Positions 1 to 6,295 of a stretch of 7,422 nucleotides of DNA are shown here, piece by piece. Positions within the stretch are counted from its first letter, which is position 1. Each line of letters begins with the position of its first letter. This stretch comes from an uncultured Planctomycetaceae bacterium (GTDB taxonomy: Bacteria > Planctomycetota > Planctomycetia > Pirellulales > JACPPG01). The DNA lies in contig CAMFLN010000129.1 of assembly GCA_945957305.1 (NCBI GenBank), forward strand, positions 1 through 7,422. Direction: 5' to 3'. The notes below the pieces were generated by a model. It had not been told where the DNA came from and searched no databases. It saw nothing but the letters and a program-made list of their open reading frames with translations. Both the position numbers and the translations under genes were made by a program.

Positions 1-227
1 GGCAAGTGAAGGGCGCGACTGCATTTCGTGTGAACCGAGACCTGAAACCAAAGTTTAAGTTGCGATGGCAAGTAGGCTACGGAGTCCTCACGTTGCGAGA
101 AGATGAGGTCTCGACAGTCAGCCGCTACATCGATCGGCAGGAAGAACACCATCGCTCAGGAAGTTTGTCGTCGTTGTTGGAACGTAGTGACGACGACAGT
201 GGGCCGGATTCGTTCCCCCAGGCGTAA
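1..227 (+). CDS. REP-associated Y1 (IS200-like) transposase, C-terminal part
   Basis: The reading frame is already open at the window edge: a Gln codon at 3-5 precedes the GTG at 6, so the 5' end lies outside the window. The visible 73 or so residues resemble the C-terminus of the small single-strand transposases (RAYT/TnpA_REP) that process REP palindromes. The WQVGYGV segment is followed by a helix carrying YIDRQEEHHRSG. In this family the catalytic Tyr and a metal-assisting Gln lie four residues apart, which fits Tyr41 and Gln45 counted from the GTG. The paired metal-binding histidines (HUH motif) would be upstream and cannot be seen. The tail ends in SFPQA, and the stop TAA falls in the loop of the palindrome at 217-236, which supports the RAYT/REP link. 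I cannot tell whether the upstream part is intact or whether this is a remnant. Confidence 0.72.
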   Translation, partial: QVKGATAFRVNRDLKPKFKLRWQVGYGVLTLREDEVSTVSRYIDRQEEHHRSGSLSSLLERSDDDSGPDSFPQA

Positions 228-236
228 ACGCCTGGG
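217..236. repeat. REP-like palindrome at the transposase stop codon
   Basis: CCCAGGCG (217-224) and CGCCTGGG (229-236) form a perfect 8-bp stem around the loop TAAA. The transposase stop codon TAA (225-227) is inside the loop. REP palindromes commonly flank RAYT genes and are thought to be their substrate, so this is probably the 3' REP of the element. It could also fold in mRNA as a weak terminator, but no T-run follows. Confidence 0.65.
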
Positions 237-239
237 CTG

Positions 240-255
240 ATAGAAATATAGAAAT
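240..255. repeat. Tandem 8-bp repeat (ATAGAAAT x2)
   Basis: Two perfect head-to-tail copies of ATAGAAAT start four bases after the REP-like stem. They are AT-rich in otherwise GC-rich DNA. They could be part of the boundary of the REP/transposase element, or a binding site or promoter spacer for the oxidoreductase gene downstream. The sequence does not decide between these. Confidence 0.5.
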
Positions 256-287
256 CGGCATTTTCCTTCGTCATTTTGCCCGTCTTA

Positions 288-301
288 GACATTCGACATT
301 C
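288..301. repeat. Tandem 7-bp repeat (GACATTC x2)
   Basis: Two perfect tandem copies of GACATTC (288-294 and 295-301) end eight bases before the GGAG ribosome binding site of the oxidoreductase gene. The position suits a direct-repeat operator or a promoter element, but two copies could arise by chance. Confidence 0.4.
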
Positions 302-318
302 AAAAGCGCGGAGCATCC

Positions 319-1476
319 ATGTCCCAGCCTCTTAACATCGGCATGATCGGGTACGGCTTCATGGGCCGGGCCCATTCGAACGCCTATCGCCAGGTCAGCC
401 AGTTCTACAAGCTCAAGCATCGCCCGGTGCTGAAGGCCTGCTGCGCCCGTAACGAAGAAAAGATCAAGGCCTTTGCCGAGAATTGGGGCTACGAGTCGTA
501 CGAAACCGATTGGCGCAAGCTGATCGCCCGCAAGGATATCGACGTTATCGATATCGGCAGCCCCAACAACACTCATCGCGAGATCGTGCTGGCCGCGGCC
601 GCGGCGGGCAAGATGATCCTGTGCGAAAAGCCGCTGTCGATGACCGTGGCCGAAGGGGAAGAAATGGTGGCCGCGGTCGAAAAGGCCAAGGTCCCGAATA
701 TGGTCTGGTTCAACTATCGCCGCGTCCCGGCGATTTCGCTCGCCAAGCAAGTCGTTGACGAAGGACGCATCGGTCGGCCGTTTCACTACCGCGCGACGTA
801 TCTGCAAGATTGGACCATTGCCGAAGACGTCCCCCAAGGAGGAGCGGCCTTGTGGCGCCTGGATGCGGCCGTGGCCGGCTCGGGCGTGACCGGCGATCTG
901 TTGGCTCACTCGATCGACACGGCCGAATGGCTGAATGGACCGATTGCGCGCGTCTCGGCAGCGACCGAAACCTTCGTCAAGGAACGGACGCACGTCGAGA
1001 CGGGCAAGAAGCAATCCGTCAGCATCGACGACGCCTGCATGTTTTTGGCCGTGTTTGCCAACGGCTCGATGGGCACGTTCGAGAGCACGCGTTACGCCCG
1101 CGGCCGCAAGAACTACAACACGTTCGAACTCAACGGCGAGCGCGGCAGCGTCTTCTTCGACCTCGAAGACCCGCACATCCTGCAATACTTCAAATACGCC
1201 GACCCGAAGAGTGGCGAAAAGATCGAGAGTCATCTGACCGGCTGGCAGCGCGTGAACGTCACGAACTTCGAGCACCCGTACATGGATAAGTGGTGGGTGC
1301 CCGGCTGCACAATCGGTTACGAGCACACGTTCACCAACGCCCTGGCCGATTTCCTCACCGGCTTGGAAACGGGCAAGCCGGTGCAGCCGGATTTCCGCTC
1401 CGGTCTGCGGACGCAAAAAGTTTGCGACGCCGTGCTGGCCAGTGCCAAGAGCGGGCAGTGGGTCGAGATTAGGTAG
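319..1476 (+). CDS. Gfo/Idh/MocA family NAD(P)-dependent sugar dehydrogenase
   Basis: A 385-residue cytoplasmic oxidoreductase, the usual length for the family. The N-terminal Rossmann domain carries GYGFMG (residues 11-16) for dinucleotide binding. The conserved Glu-Lys-Pro is at 103-105 (CEKPLSM), where the Lys is the usual catalytic residue. The C-terminal alpha/beta domain contains GDLLAHSID (192-200), in which Asp193 and His197 match the family's active-site Asp/His pair. From memory, the FNYRRVPA and TYLQDW stretches resemble myo-inositol/levoglucosan dehydrogenase-type members more than glucose-fructose oxidoreductase, so a cyclic sugar or inositol derivative oxidised to a keto-sugar is plausible; the substrate is inference. 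No Tat signal is seen. The start is well supported by GGAG five bases before the ATG. It is the first gene of a likely operon with the genes at 1536 and 2226. Confidence 0.93.
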   Translation: MSQPLNIGMIGYGFMGRAHSNAYRQVSQFYKLKHRPVLKACCARNEEKIKAFAENWGYESYETDWRKLIARKDIDVIDIGSPNNTHREIVLAAAAAGKMILCEKPLSMTVAEGEEMVAAVEKAKVPNMVWFNYRRVPAISLAKQVVDEGRIGRPFHYRATYLQDWTIAEDVPQGGAALWRLDAAVAGSGVTGDLLAHSIDTAEWLNGPIARVSAATETFVKERTHVETGKKQSVSIDDACMFLAVFANGSMGTFESTRYARGRKNYNTFELNGERGSVFFDLEDPHILQYFKYADPKSGEKIESHLTGWQRVNVTNFEHPYMDKWWVPGCTIGYEHTFTNALADFLTGLETGKPVQPDFRSGLRTQKVCDAVLASAKSGQWVEIR

Positions 1477-1535
1477 CGGCAAAACCAACTCGGCAGGTGT
1501 CCGCTTGCCGGCGAATGCTTGCCCCGCGAGTGCCG

Positions 1536-2186
1536 ATGAATTACTTCGCGCACGGCTATGCGTTCATTGATGATCCGTGGTTCCTGGCCGGGACTGCGGT
1601 GCCCGATTGGTTGAATGTGTCGGACCGGGGCACACGTGTGCGTGCGCGGCAGGCCGCGTCCTGGATCGACGACGCCGATCCGCGCGTGGCGTCCTTGGCG
1701 CGCGGTATCGCGCGGCACCATGCCGACGACTCGTGGTTCCACGAAAATGCGGCGTTTGCCGAGTTGTCGTGGCGGTTTACGGCCGAACTGCGTGATCTGC
1801 TGGTGTCGGACGAGGGGATGCGCCCCAGCTTTCTAGGGCATATTCTGGTCGAGATATTGCTTGATGCGACCTTGATCGAGTCAGACGCCGCGCGGCTGGA
1901 GTCCTACTACCAGGCGGTGGCCGCAGTCGACCCAGCGGTGGTCGAGGCGGCCGTGAACCGGATGGCGGCGCGTCCGGCCGAGCGGCTCGCGGTGATGATT
2001 CCCCTTTTTGTCCGCGAGAGATTCTTGTCGGACTACGTCGACGATGGCAAACTGTGGTACCGTTTGAACCAGGTGATGCGCCGCGTGCGGCTCCCTGCCT
2101 TGCCCGAGCGTGTGAAAGAGTACCTGCCCGAGGCTCGCCGCGAAGTGACCGCGCGCCGCGACGAGCTGCTGACACCAGCGCGCTAG
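1536..2186 (+). CDS. Uncharacterised His/Asp-rich protein, putative metal-dependent hydrolase (AcpH/DUF479-like layout)
   Basis: I know no experimentally characterised counterpart. The 216-residue protein is predicted to be helical and soluble, with conserved-looking His/Asp blocks: NYFAHGYAF at the N-terminus (His6), GTAVPDWL (Asp24), RGIARHHADDSWFH (His61, His62, Asp65, His69) and FLGHILVEILLD (His102, Glu106, Asp110). The order MNxxAH, then G-x-x-x-D, then R-x-x-D-x-x-x, then D/E-H resembles acyl-carrier-protein phosphodiesterase (AcpH, DUF479) and other HD-like helical metal hydrolases; this is a remote motif comparison. The ATG at 1536 is preferred because the protein motif begins there. 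In-frame GTG at 1497 and ATG at 1515 would add a basic, motif-free leader. The ribosome binding site is weak. The gene lies 59 bases after the dehydrogenase and 39 bases before the epimerase, which suggests co-transcription. Confidence 0.75.
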   Translation: MNYFAHGYAFIDDPWFLAGTAVPDWLNVSDRGTRVRARQAASWIDDADPRVASLARGIARHHADDSWFHENAAFAELSWRFTAELRDLLVSDEGMRPSFLGHILVEILLDATLIESDAARLESYYQAVAAVDPAVVEAAVNRMAARPAERLAVMIPLFVRERFLSDYVDDGKLWYRLNQVMRRVRLPALPERVKEYLPEARREVTARRDELLTPAR

Positions 2187-2225
2187 CCGGGTTTCCGGTA
2201 TGCCCCGCCGTTTCAGGAGCCAGCG

Positions 2226-3086
2226 ATGAAGTTTGGGATGAACCTGCTGTTGTGGACCGATAACCTCACGGAGGAACATCGTCCCATTGTCGAAAAGCTG
2301 AAGCGGATGGGCTACGACGGCATCGAGGCGCCGGTCTTCGACCTCAATCCCGACAAGTTCGCGGCCATAGGGCTGTGGCTCGATGACATGGGGCTCGAAC
2401 GAACGGCCGTGACCTGCCGCGGCGTGGACGACAACCCGGCCTCGCCCGACCCGAAGGTGCGAGCCTTGGGCGTGGCCAACAACAAATTGGCGCTCGACTG
2501 CTGCCAGGCGGCCGGCATGAAAATCATGGCCGGGCCTTTCCATTCGGCCTTGGGCTATTTCACCGGCGCCGGGCCGACCAGCGACGAGTGGAAGTGGGCT
2601 GTCGAAAGCATGCGGCAAGTGGCCGAACATGCCGAGGCCTGCGGCGTGACGCTGGCGATCGAGTATCTCAACCGCTTTGAATGTTACTTGCTCAATAGCG
2701 CCGCCGATTGCGTGCGGTTTGTCAAAGATGTCAATCATCCGCATTGCCGGATGATGTACGACACCTTTCACGCCAACATCGAGGAGAAAGACCCGATCGA
2801 GGCGATCCGTGTCTGCGCTCCGCAGACGGTCCACGTACACATTTCGGAAAACGATCGTGGGACGCCGGGCGAGGGCAACATCCCCTGGGCCGAGACGTTC
2901 GACGCGCTGCGCGAAGTGAACTACGACGGCTGGCTGATGATCGAGGCATTCGGCCTGGCACTGCCGGCGCTAGCGGCGGCCACGAAGATCTGGCGCCGCA
3001 TGTTCAAGACCGAGGACCAGTTGGCCCAGGACGGGCTCAACTTCATGAAGCGCGAATGGGCCAAACGGGCAGCCGCGGCGGTGTAA
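2226..3086 (+). CDS. Sugar phosphate isomerase/epimerase, ketose 3-epimerase-like TIM barrel
   Basis: A 286-residue AP-endonuclease-2-type TIM barrel. The metal site of the D-tagatose/D-psicose 3-epimerase group is complete: Glu146 in IEYLNRFE, Asp179 in YDTFHANIEE, His205 in VHVHISEND and Glu240 in MIEAFG. The spacings (33, 26 and 35 residues) equal those I recall for the Pseudomonas cichorii tagatose 3-epimerase ligands (Glu152, Asp185, His211, Glu246). The accompanying His182 and Arg211 match substrate-binding residues there. It probably epimerises or isomerises a free keto-sugar or a keto-derivative made by the upstream dehydrogenase; the actual substrate is unknown. Hydroxypyruvate isomerase or inosose dehydratase are alternatives within the fold. 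The start has AGGAG six bases upstream of the ATG. No signal peptide is seen. It is the third gene of the probable sugar cluster. Confidence 0.92.
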   Translation: MKFGMNLLLWTDNLTEEHRPIVEKLKRMGYDGIEAPVFDLNPDKFAAIGLWLDDMGLERTAVTCRGVDDNPASPDPKVRALGVANNKLALDCCQAAGMKIMAGPFHSALGYFTGAGPTSDEWKWAVESMRQVAEHAEACGVTLAIEYLNRFECYLLNSAADCVRFVKDVNHPHCRMMYDTFHANIEEKDPIEAIRVCAPQTVHVHISENDRGTPGEGNIPWAETFDALREVNYDGWLMIEAFGLALPALAAATKIWRRMFKTEDQLAQDGLNFMKREWAKRAAAAV

Positions 3087-3122
3087 AAGTTCAAATGTGT
3101 GTATGAGGCAGATTAGATAGCG

Positions 3123-3743
3123 ATGGAACGCGAAAATCGTCCCACCGTTGACGGTTTTTGCATTGCCTATCCGCACATTGCGCGATTTGACTGGCGAAAT
3201 CCTGGCGATTTGGACGCCGTGATTCGCGAGGACAATGCGGCCGCAAGTAATCCATCGATGTGCGCGGCTGATCTACAAATCGAGAAAATTTGTTGGGCGT
3301 ACATAAAAACGTCTGATGCCGAGCGCGAAGCATACCGCAATCGAGTCGCGAACGGCGGAAGTTTGTGGCATTTTGCGCATCGGGTTGCGATACGAGCCAT
3401 TCGTACTGGACAGGTCGAGTCGATTCGGCTTGGATTGGCGGCCCTGTCGTTGGAAGATTGTCGGAACGATCTTCGTGATACGTCGCGTCTGCTTGTCATG
3501 CTCTTGCATGCAGCCGAACAGATTGGAGCGGATTGCGAACAGGAATTCGCCTTCGGCGCTGCGATTTCGACTCCCCGAACGGCTGAGCTCATGCGAGTTC
3601 ACGGAGCGCGTGGGGCCGCAGCTTACGACCCTTTACAATGGTTCTTTCGGAAAGCCGTTAATGTGAATGGGCCTACATTCGAATCATTGACCGTGCTCGA
3701 GCAATCAAAAGAGTTTGAGCGACAAGCACGTTTCGACAAGTGA
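3123..3743 (+). CDS. Hypothetical protein, helical, lower GC than neighbours
   Basis: I do not recognise this 206-residue protein. It has no signal peptide, membrane segment or obvious catalytic motif. The N-terminal part (DGFCIAYPHIARFDWRN) looks globular. The middle (about residues 75-145) reads as several amphipathic helices, including GLAALSLEDCRNDLRDTSRL and LLVMLLHAAEQIG. This resembles the HEAT-like or 'LxLLxxxAxxxG' hypothetical proteins seen in planctomycetes and actinobacteria. Three 60-base lines counted by eye give about 52-55% GC, clearly below the adjacent genes, with more A/T-ending codons; this hints at transfer or relaxed selection. The start has no clear ribosome binding site. 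It ends at TGA 3741-3743, overlapping an alternative GTG start of scpB (3740), so the two genes may be translationally coupled. That the reading frame is coding is fairly likely; its function is unknown. Confidence 0.7.
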   Translation: MERENRPTVDGFCIAYPHIARFDWRNPGDLDAVIREDNAAASNPSMCAADLQIEKICWAYIKTSDAEREAYRNRVANGGSLWHFAHRVAIRAIRTGQVESIRLGLAALSLEDCRNDLRDTSRLLVMLLHAAEQIGADCEQEFAFGAAISTPRTAELMRVHGARGAAAYDPLQWFFRKAVNVNGPTFESLTVLEQSKEFERQARFDK

Positions 3744-3778
3744 CTGAGAGAGATCGCAAGACCAGAAGGCGTTCCAAA

Positions 3779-4480
3779 ATGGATTCTTCGGACGCGTCCC
3801 GTTCTACGACTGCGTCAGACCAGGCCGATCAAGGGCTCACGCTCGATGCTCTGAACGCTGGTTTTGCAGAGATTTTATCACGGGGCGAAGATCCCTATGC
3901 GCCGGCTGCGCCAATTGCTGCATCCCAAGTTGCTAAGGATGCAGACCCTGGCCCCGAGATTACCCCGCGCAGCATCGTCGAAGCGATGCTCTTCGTTGGG
4001 CACCCCGAGAATCAGCCGCTGACCAGCCAGCAAATGGCCAGCCTGATGCGAGGCGTCAATACGAGCGAAATCGACGAGATCGTGCGCGATTTGAACGAGC
4101 AGTACGAGCGCACGGGTCGTCCGTACAAAATCACCAGCCAGGGGGCCGGTTATGCGCTGACGCTTCTCCCGGAGTTTGCCGTGGTGCGCGAGCGGATGGC
4201 GGGGCGCGTGCGGCAGGCACGGCTGTCGCAGGCGGCGATCGAGGTGCTCGCGGTCGTGGCGTACAGCGGTTCGCTCACTTCGGAAGAGATTGGCCGCATC
4301 CGTGGCCGCCCCAGCGGAGCGATCTTGAACCAGCTCGTCCGACGACAGCTGCTCAAGGTCGAACGCCCTGACGGCAAACCACGAACCGCTCGTTACTCGA
4401 CCACCGGCCGCTTCTTGCAGCTCTTTGGGCTGGAAAGCCTGGAAGATTTGCCCCGCAGCCAGGAAATCGAAGAGCGCTAG
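3779..4480 (+). CDS. scpB: SMC-Scp complex subunit ScpB (chromosome condensation and segregation)
   Basis: ScpB binds as a dimer to the kleisin ScpA and, with SMC, compacts and segregates the chromosome. From the ATG at 3779 the protein has 233 residues. A low-complexity N-terminal stretch of about 58 residues is followed by winged helix 1 (about 61-140, starting TPRSIVEAMLFVG, with YKITSQGAGYALTL) and winged helix 2 (about 146-225, including RLSQAAIEVLAVVAYSG and RGRPSGAILNQLVRRQLL). It closes with the family's signature YSTTGRFLQLFGLESLEDLP. The ATG at 3779 is preferred because AGAAGG (3764-3769) lies nine bases upstream. A GTG at 3740 would add a charged 13-residue leader and overlap the preceding stop. 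The N-terminal extension is longer than in most ScpB proteins. scpA, often adjacent in other bacteria, is not in this window. Confidence 0.94.
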   Translation: MDSSDASRSTTASDQADQGLTLDALNAGFAEILSRGEDPYAPAAPIAASQVAKDADPGPEITPRSIVEAMLFVGHPENQPLTSQQMASLMRGVNTSEIDEIVRDLNEQYERTGRPYKITSQGAGYALTLLPEFAVVRERMAGRVRQARLSQAAIEVLAVVAYSGSLTSEEIGRIRGRPSGAILNQLVRRQLLKVERPDGKPRTARYSTTGRFLQLFGLESLEDLPRSQEIEER

Positions 4481-4579
4481 CGGTGAAAGCCCGCCTGGTA
4501 ACCGCCAGGGCCGGCAATCGCCGCCGCAATGGTTAACTCGTTAGCTGATGGCCTGTTTGGGGGGGCGGAACACTCCGCG

Positions 4580-4609
4580 CTGACAGCGAGGGAATGAATC
4601 TGCTAGAAT
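4580..4609 (+). promoter_or_regulatory. Sigma-70-type extended -10 promoter for rpe
   Basis: The -35 element CTGACA (4580-4585) and the -10 element TAGAAT (4604-4609) are 18 bases apart, and TGC just before the -10 makes it an extended -10. Transcription would start near 4616 and give a leader of about 200 bases before the rpe ATG. A GCGGA-ACAC-TCCGC dyad (4565-4578) abuts the -35 on its upstream side and could be an operator. Confidence 0.6.
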
Positions 4610-4718
4610 CAGTGTTCGTGCGTAATGAGTAATCGCCGCCCGACCCGGCCCGTGACCGTTCATCGCGTCGGTCCCGCACAAAGTGATCTGTGTTGCCTTC
4701 CCGGTTCGCCTACCTCGG

Positions 4719-4742
4719 CGGTCGCACCATGACGTGCGACCG
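4719..4742 (+). promoter_or_regulatory. Strong hairpin in the rpe leader
   Basis: CGGTCGCAC (4719-4727) pairs perfectly with GTGCGACCG (4734-4742) around the six-base loop CATGAC. It lies about 75 bases before the rpe start and about 100 bases after the predicted transcription start. No T-run follows, so it is not a typical terminator. Copies of its arm sequences occur earlier in the leader (GTGCG at 4618-4622, CGCAC at 4675-4679), so alternative folds are possible. Confidence 0.5.
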
Positions 4743-4816
4743 ATAAGTATCGAGCAGGACTCGCTTTCGGCATCTTGAATACGCTTGCCGTATTCCCTTC
4801 TCGCATTCGCATGGGT

Positions 4817-5518
4817 ATGTCCAGACAATCCGTCGTTCAATGTTTGCGCGCCGCCGTCCCGGGTGTGCTGCCTTCGCTATTGATGTGCGACTTCGGCCAT
4901 TTGGCCGATGAGGTGGCGCGCGTCGAGGCCGCCGGGGCGCCGGCCCTGCATCTGGACGTCATGGACGGCCACTTTGTGAACAACCTGTCCTACGGGTTTG
5001 TCGTGGTCGAGGCCGTGCGCCGCTTGACGCAGTTGCCCATCGAAACGCATTTAATGATCGACCAGCCGGAACGATACGTCGAACGTTACATCAAGGCCGG
5101 CGCCGATCTGGTCACGATTCACGTCGAAGCGACAAGTGATCCGGTGGCCGTGCTGCAACAGATTCGTGCGCAGGGCGCCGCGGCAGGGCTGGCGTTCAAT
5201 CCGCCCACTCCGCTCACGGCGATCGAACATTGCCTGCCGCATTGCGATAGCGTGCTGGTGATGAGCGTCAATCCGGGATATGGCGGGCAAGCGTTCGAAC
5301 CGGTTGCGCTCGAAAAGCTGCGCGCACTTTCCGCGCGTTCCGGCGAGCGTCCTCTCCTGGAAATCGACGGTGGCATTCATGCCGAAACGATCGGCGCCGC
5401 CTCGGCGGCCGGCGCCGAACTGTACTCGGTCGGATCCGCGATTTTTCACGCCCCCGATTACCGCACCACGATCGCCAACTTGACGCACACGGCGCAGCAG
5501 CAGCGCAAGCAAACATGA
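4817..5518 (+). CDS. rpe: Ribulose-phosphate 3-epimerase
   Basis: This enzyme interconverts D-ribulose 5-phosphate and D-xylulose 5-phosphate in the cytoplasmic pentose phosphate pathway. From the ATG at 4817 it has 233 residues, slightly longer than the usual 220 or so. The TIM-barrel signatures are all present: PSLLMCDF (19-26), HLDVMDGHFV (45-54) with metal ligands His45 and Asp47, THLMI with His78, NPGYGGQAF (152-160) for the phosphate-side loop, and EIDGGI (182-187) with Asp184. Asp47 and Asp184 correspond to the acid/base pair. In-frame ATG 4811 and TTG 4775 are alternative starts; none has a clear ribosome binding site, and 4817 gives the most typical N-terminus. A promoter with a long structured leader lies upstream. 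The next gene begins 58 bases after the stop. Confidence 0.94.
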   Translation: MSRQSVVQCLRAAVPGVLPSLLMCDFGHLADEVARVEAAGAPALHLDVMDGHFVNNLSYGFVVVEAVRRLTQLPIETHLMIDQPERYVERYIKAGADLVTIHVEATSDPVAVLQQIRAQGAAAGLAFNPPTPLTAIEHCLPHCDSVLVMSVNPGYGGQAFEPVALEKLRALSARSGERPLLEIDGGIHAETIGAASAAGAELYSVGSAIFHAPDYRTTIANLTHTAQQQRKQT

Positions 5519-5576
5519 GAAGCTCGCCCGCGGCCTCCCGATTAAGAATTGGCACTGCACTAAAGACCAATACCCC

Positions 5577-6149
5577 ATGCTAAAGATCATCGTGATTCGC
5601 CCCGGTGCGTCCGACTACGCCGACCAGGGGAGAATACAAGGCACGCTCGACGTGCCACTCAACGAACACGGCAAGTCCGAAGTCGCGCGACTCACACAAG
5701 AGTTGGCCGGCAGCAAGATCGAAGCGATTTACAGTCCCAAATGTGAACCGGCCCACGCCACGGCCGAGAGGATTGCCGAGGCCCTGCACCTGAAGCACAA
5801 GGCCTTGCGCGATATGCAAAACCTCAACCATGGCCTCTGGCAGGGGATGTGCATCGACGAGGTCAAGCGGCGCCAGCCCACGGTCTATCGCCAATGGCAG
5901 GACCAGCCCGGTTCGGTGCGGCCCCCCGAGGGAGAAACCCTGGCCGAAGCGACTGAACGGGTCGATCGTGTGGTTGAGAAGCTGCTCAAGCGGCACCGCG
6001 AAGGGGTCATCGCAATCGTCCTGCCGGAACCGCTCGCGTCTTTGCTCAAAGTGCGTTTGCACCAAGGCAAACTGGGTGATTTGTGGCAAGCGACGGCCAG
6101 CCATGGGAACTGGGAATTGCTGGAAATAACGCCGGAAAACGTGTCGTAA
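5577..6149 (+). CDS. Histidine-phosphatase-fold protein lacking catalytic histidines (probable pseudoenzyme)
   Basis: The 190-residue protein follows the phosphoglycerate-mutase/histidine-phosphatase plan. It has an opening strand [21 protein letters not shown] (19-32), an IYSP strand (51-54), NLNHGLWQG (82-90), PPEGE (116-120) and a late strand [13 protein letters not shown] (145-157). The catalytic motif Arg-His-Gly is Arg8-Pro9-Gly10 here, so the phospho-accepting His is missing. The second conserved His, normally in a V-S-H-G segment after the late strand, is replaced by LPEP. The usual Arg in S-P-x-x-R-A and the acidic residue before G-x-W-x-G also look changed. The fold signatures and an intact frame persist, so it is probably a binding or regulatory protein and not a decaying gene; this is inference. 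It lies between rpe and accD. No clear ribosome binding site is seen. Confidence 0.85.
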   Translation: MLKIIVIRPGASDYADQGRIQGTLDVPLNEHGKSEVARLTQELAGSKIEAIYSPKCEPAHATAERIAEALHLKHKALRDMQNLNHGLWQGMCIDEVKRRQPTVYRQWQDQPGSVRPPEGETLAEATERVDRVVEKLLKRHREGVIAIVLPEPLASLLKVRLHQGKLGDLWQATASHGNWELLEITPENVS

Positions 6150-6251
6150 GCCAGCCGTCCCGCCTGCTGACATGCCTGCAGATGCGGAGCGCCTTGCGGG
6201 CTGTACGGGGTGCAAAGGGGCGCAGGGGTGGCCGAGGAGTAGAAATCACCT

Positions 6252-6275
6252 GCCGGGCGGGGCGCGAGGCCCGGC
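6252..6275 (+). other. GC-rich hairpin between the phosphatase-like gene and accD
   Basis: GCCGGGC (6252-6258) pairs perfectly with GCCCGGC (6269-6275) around a ten-base loop. It lies about 100 bases after the upstream stop and just before the accD promoter. It could separate the two transcription units, but no T-run follows, so a factor-independent terminator is not demonstrated. In DNA this rich in GC, chance is a real alternative. Confidence 0.3.
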
Positions 6276-6295
6276 CGCGGCGGGGCAGACTCGGG

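Larger units (their letters stand above)
4481..4816. other. Gene-free leader region between scpB and rpe
   Basis: These 336 bases contain no convincing gene. A minus-strand frame across 4541-4840 is Arg/Cys-rich and shows no family features. Right after scpB there is a short dyad, CCTGG (4494-4498) with CCAGG (4505-4509), without a T-run, so termination there is doubtful. Next come a GCGGA/TCCGC hairpin (4565-4578), a good promoter (4580-4609) and a leader of roughly 200 bases with the strong hairpin at 4719-4742. No recognised riboswitch class is apparent. Confidence 0.6.

Noticed and set aside
271..1488. 405-codon minus-strand open frame opposite the dehydrogenase
   Set aside because: The + strand frame has full family motifs and a good ribosome binding site. 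The antisense translation is low-information, His/Arg-rich and without motifs, as expected opposite a GC-rich gene.
1881..2840. 319-codon minus-strand open frame across the hydrolase-like and epimerase genes
   Set aside because: It spans two genes and their gap and has no recognisable domain. Both + strand proteins show clear constraint.
3090..3119. Possible promoter TTCAAA-N18-TAGATA before the hypothetical gene
   Set aside because: Both boxes match the consensus poorly, and the -10 ends only three bases before the ATG, leaving no room for the normal start distance.
4494..4509. CCTGG/CCAGG dyad after scpB as a terminator
   Set aside because: Only a five-base stem with no T-run, so termination cannot be supported.
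4541..4840. 99-codon minus-strand open frame in the scpB-rpe gap
   Set aside because: No family features, Arg/Gly/Cys-rich, and it overlaps the predicted promoter, the leader hairpin and the rpe start.
5545..5565. Sigma-54-like element (TTGGCAC) before the phosphatase-like gene
   Set aside because: The -24-like TGGCAC is present, but the required -12 GC element at the right spacing is not, so it is most likely chance.
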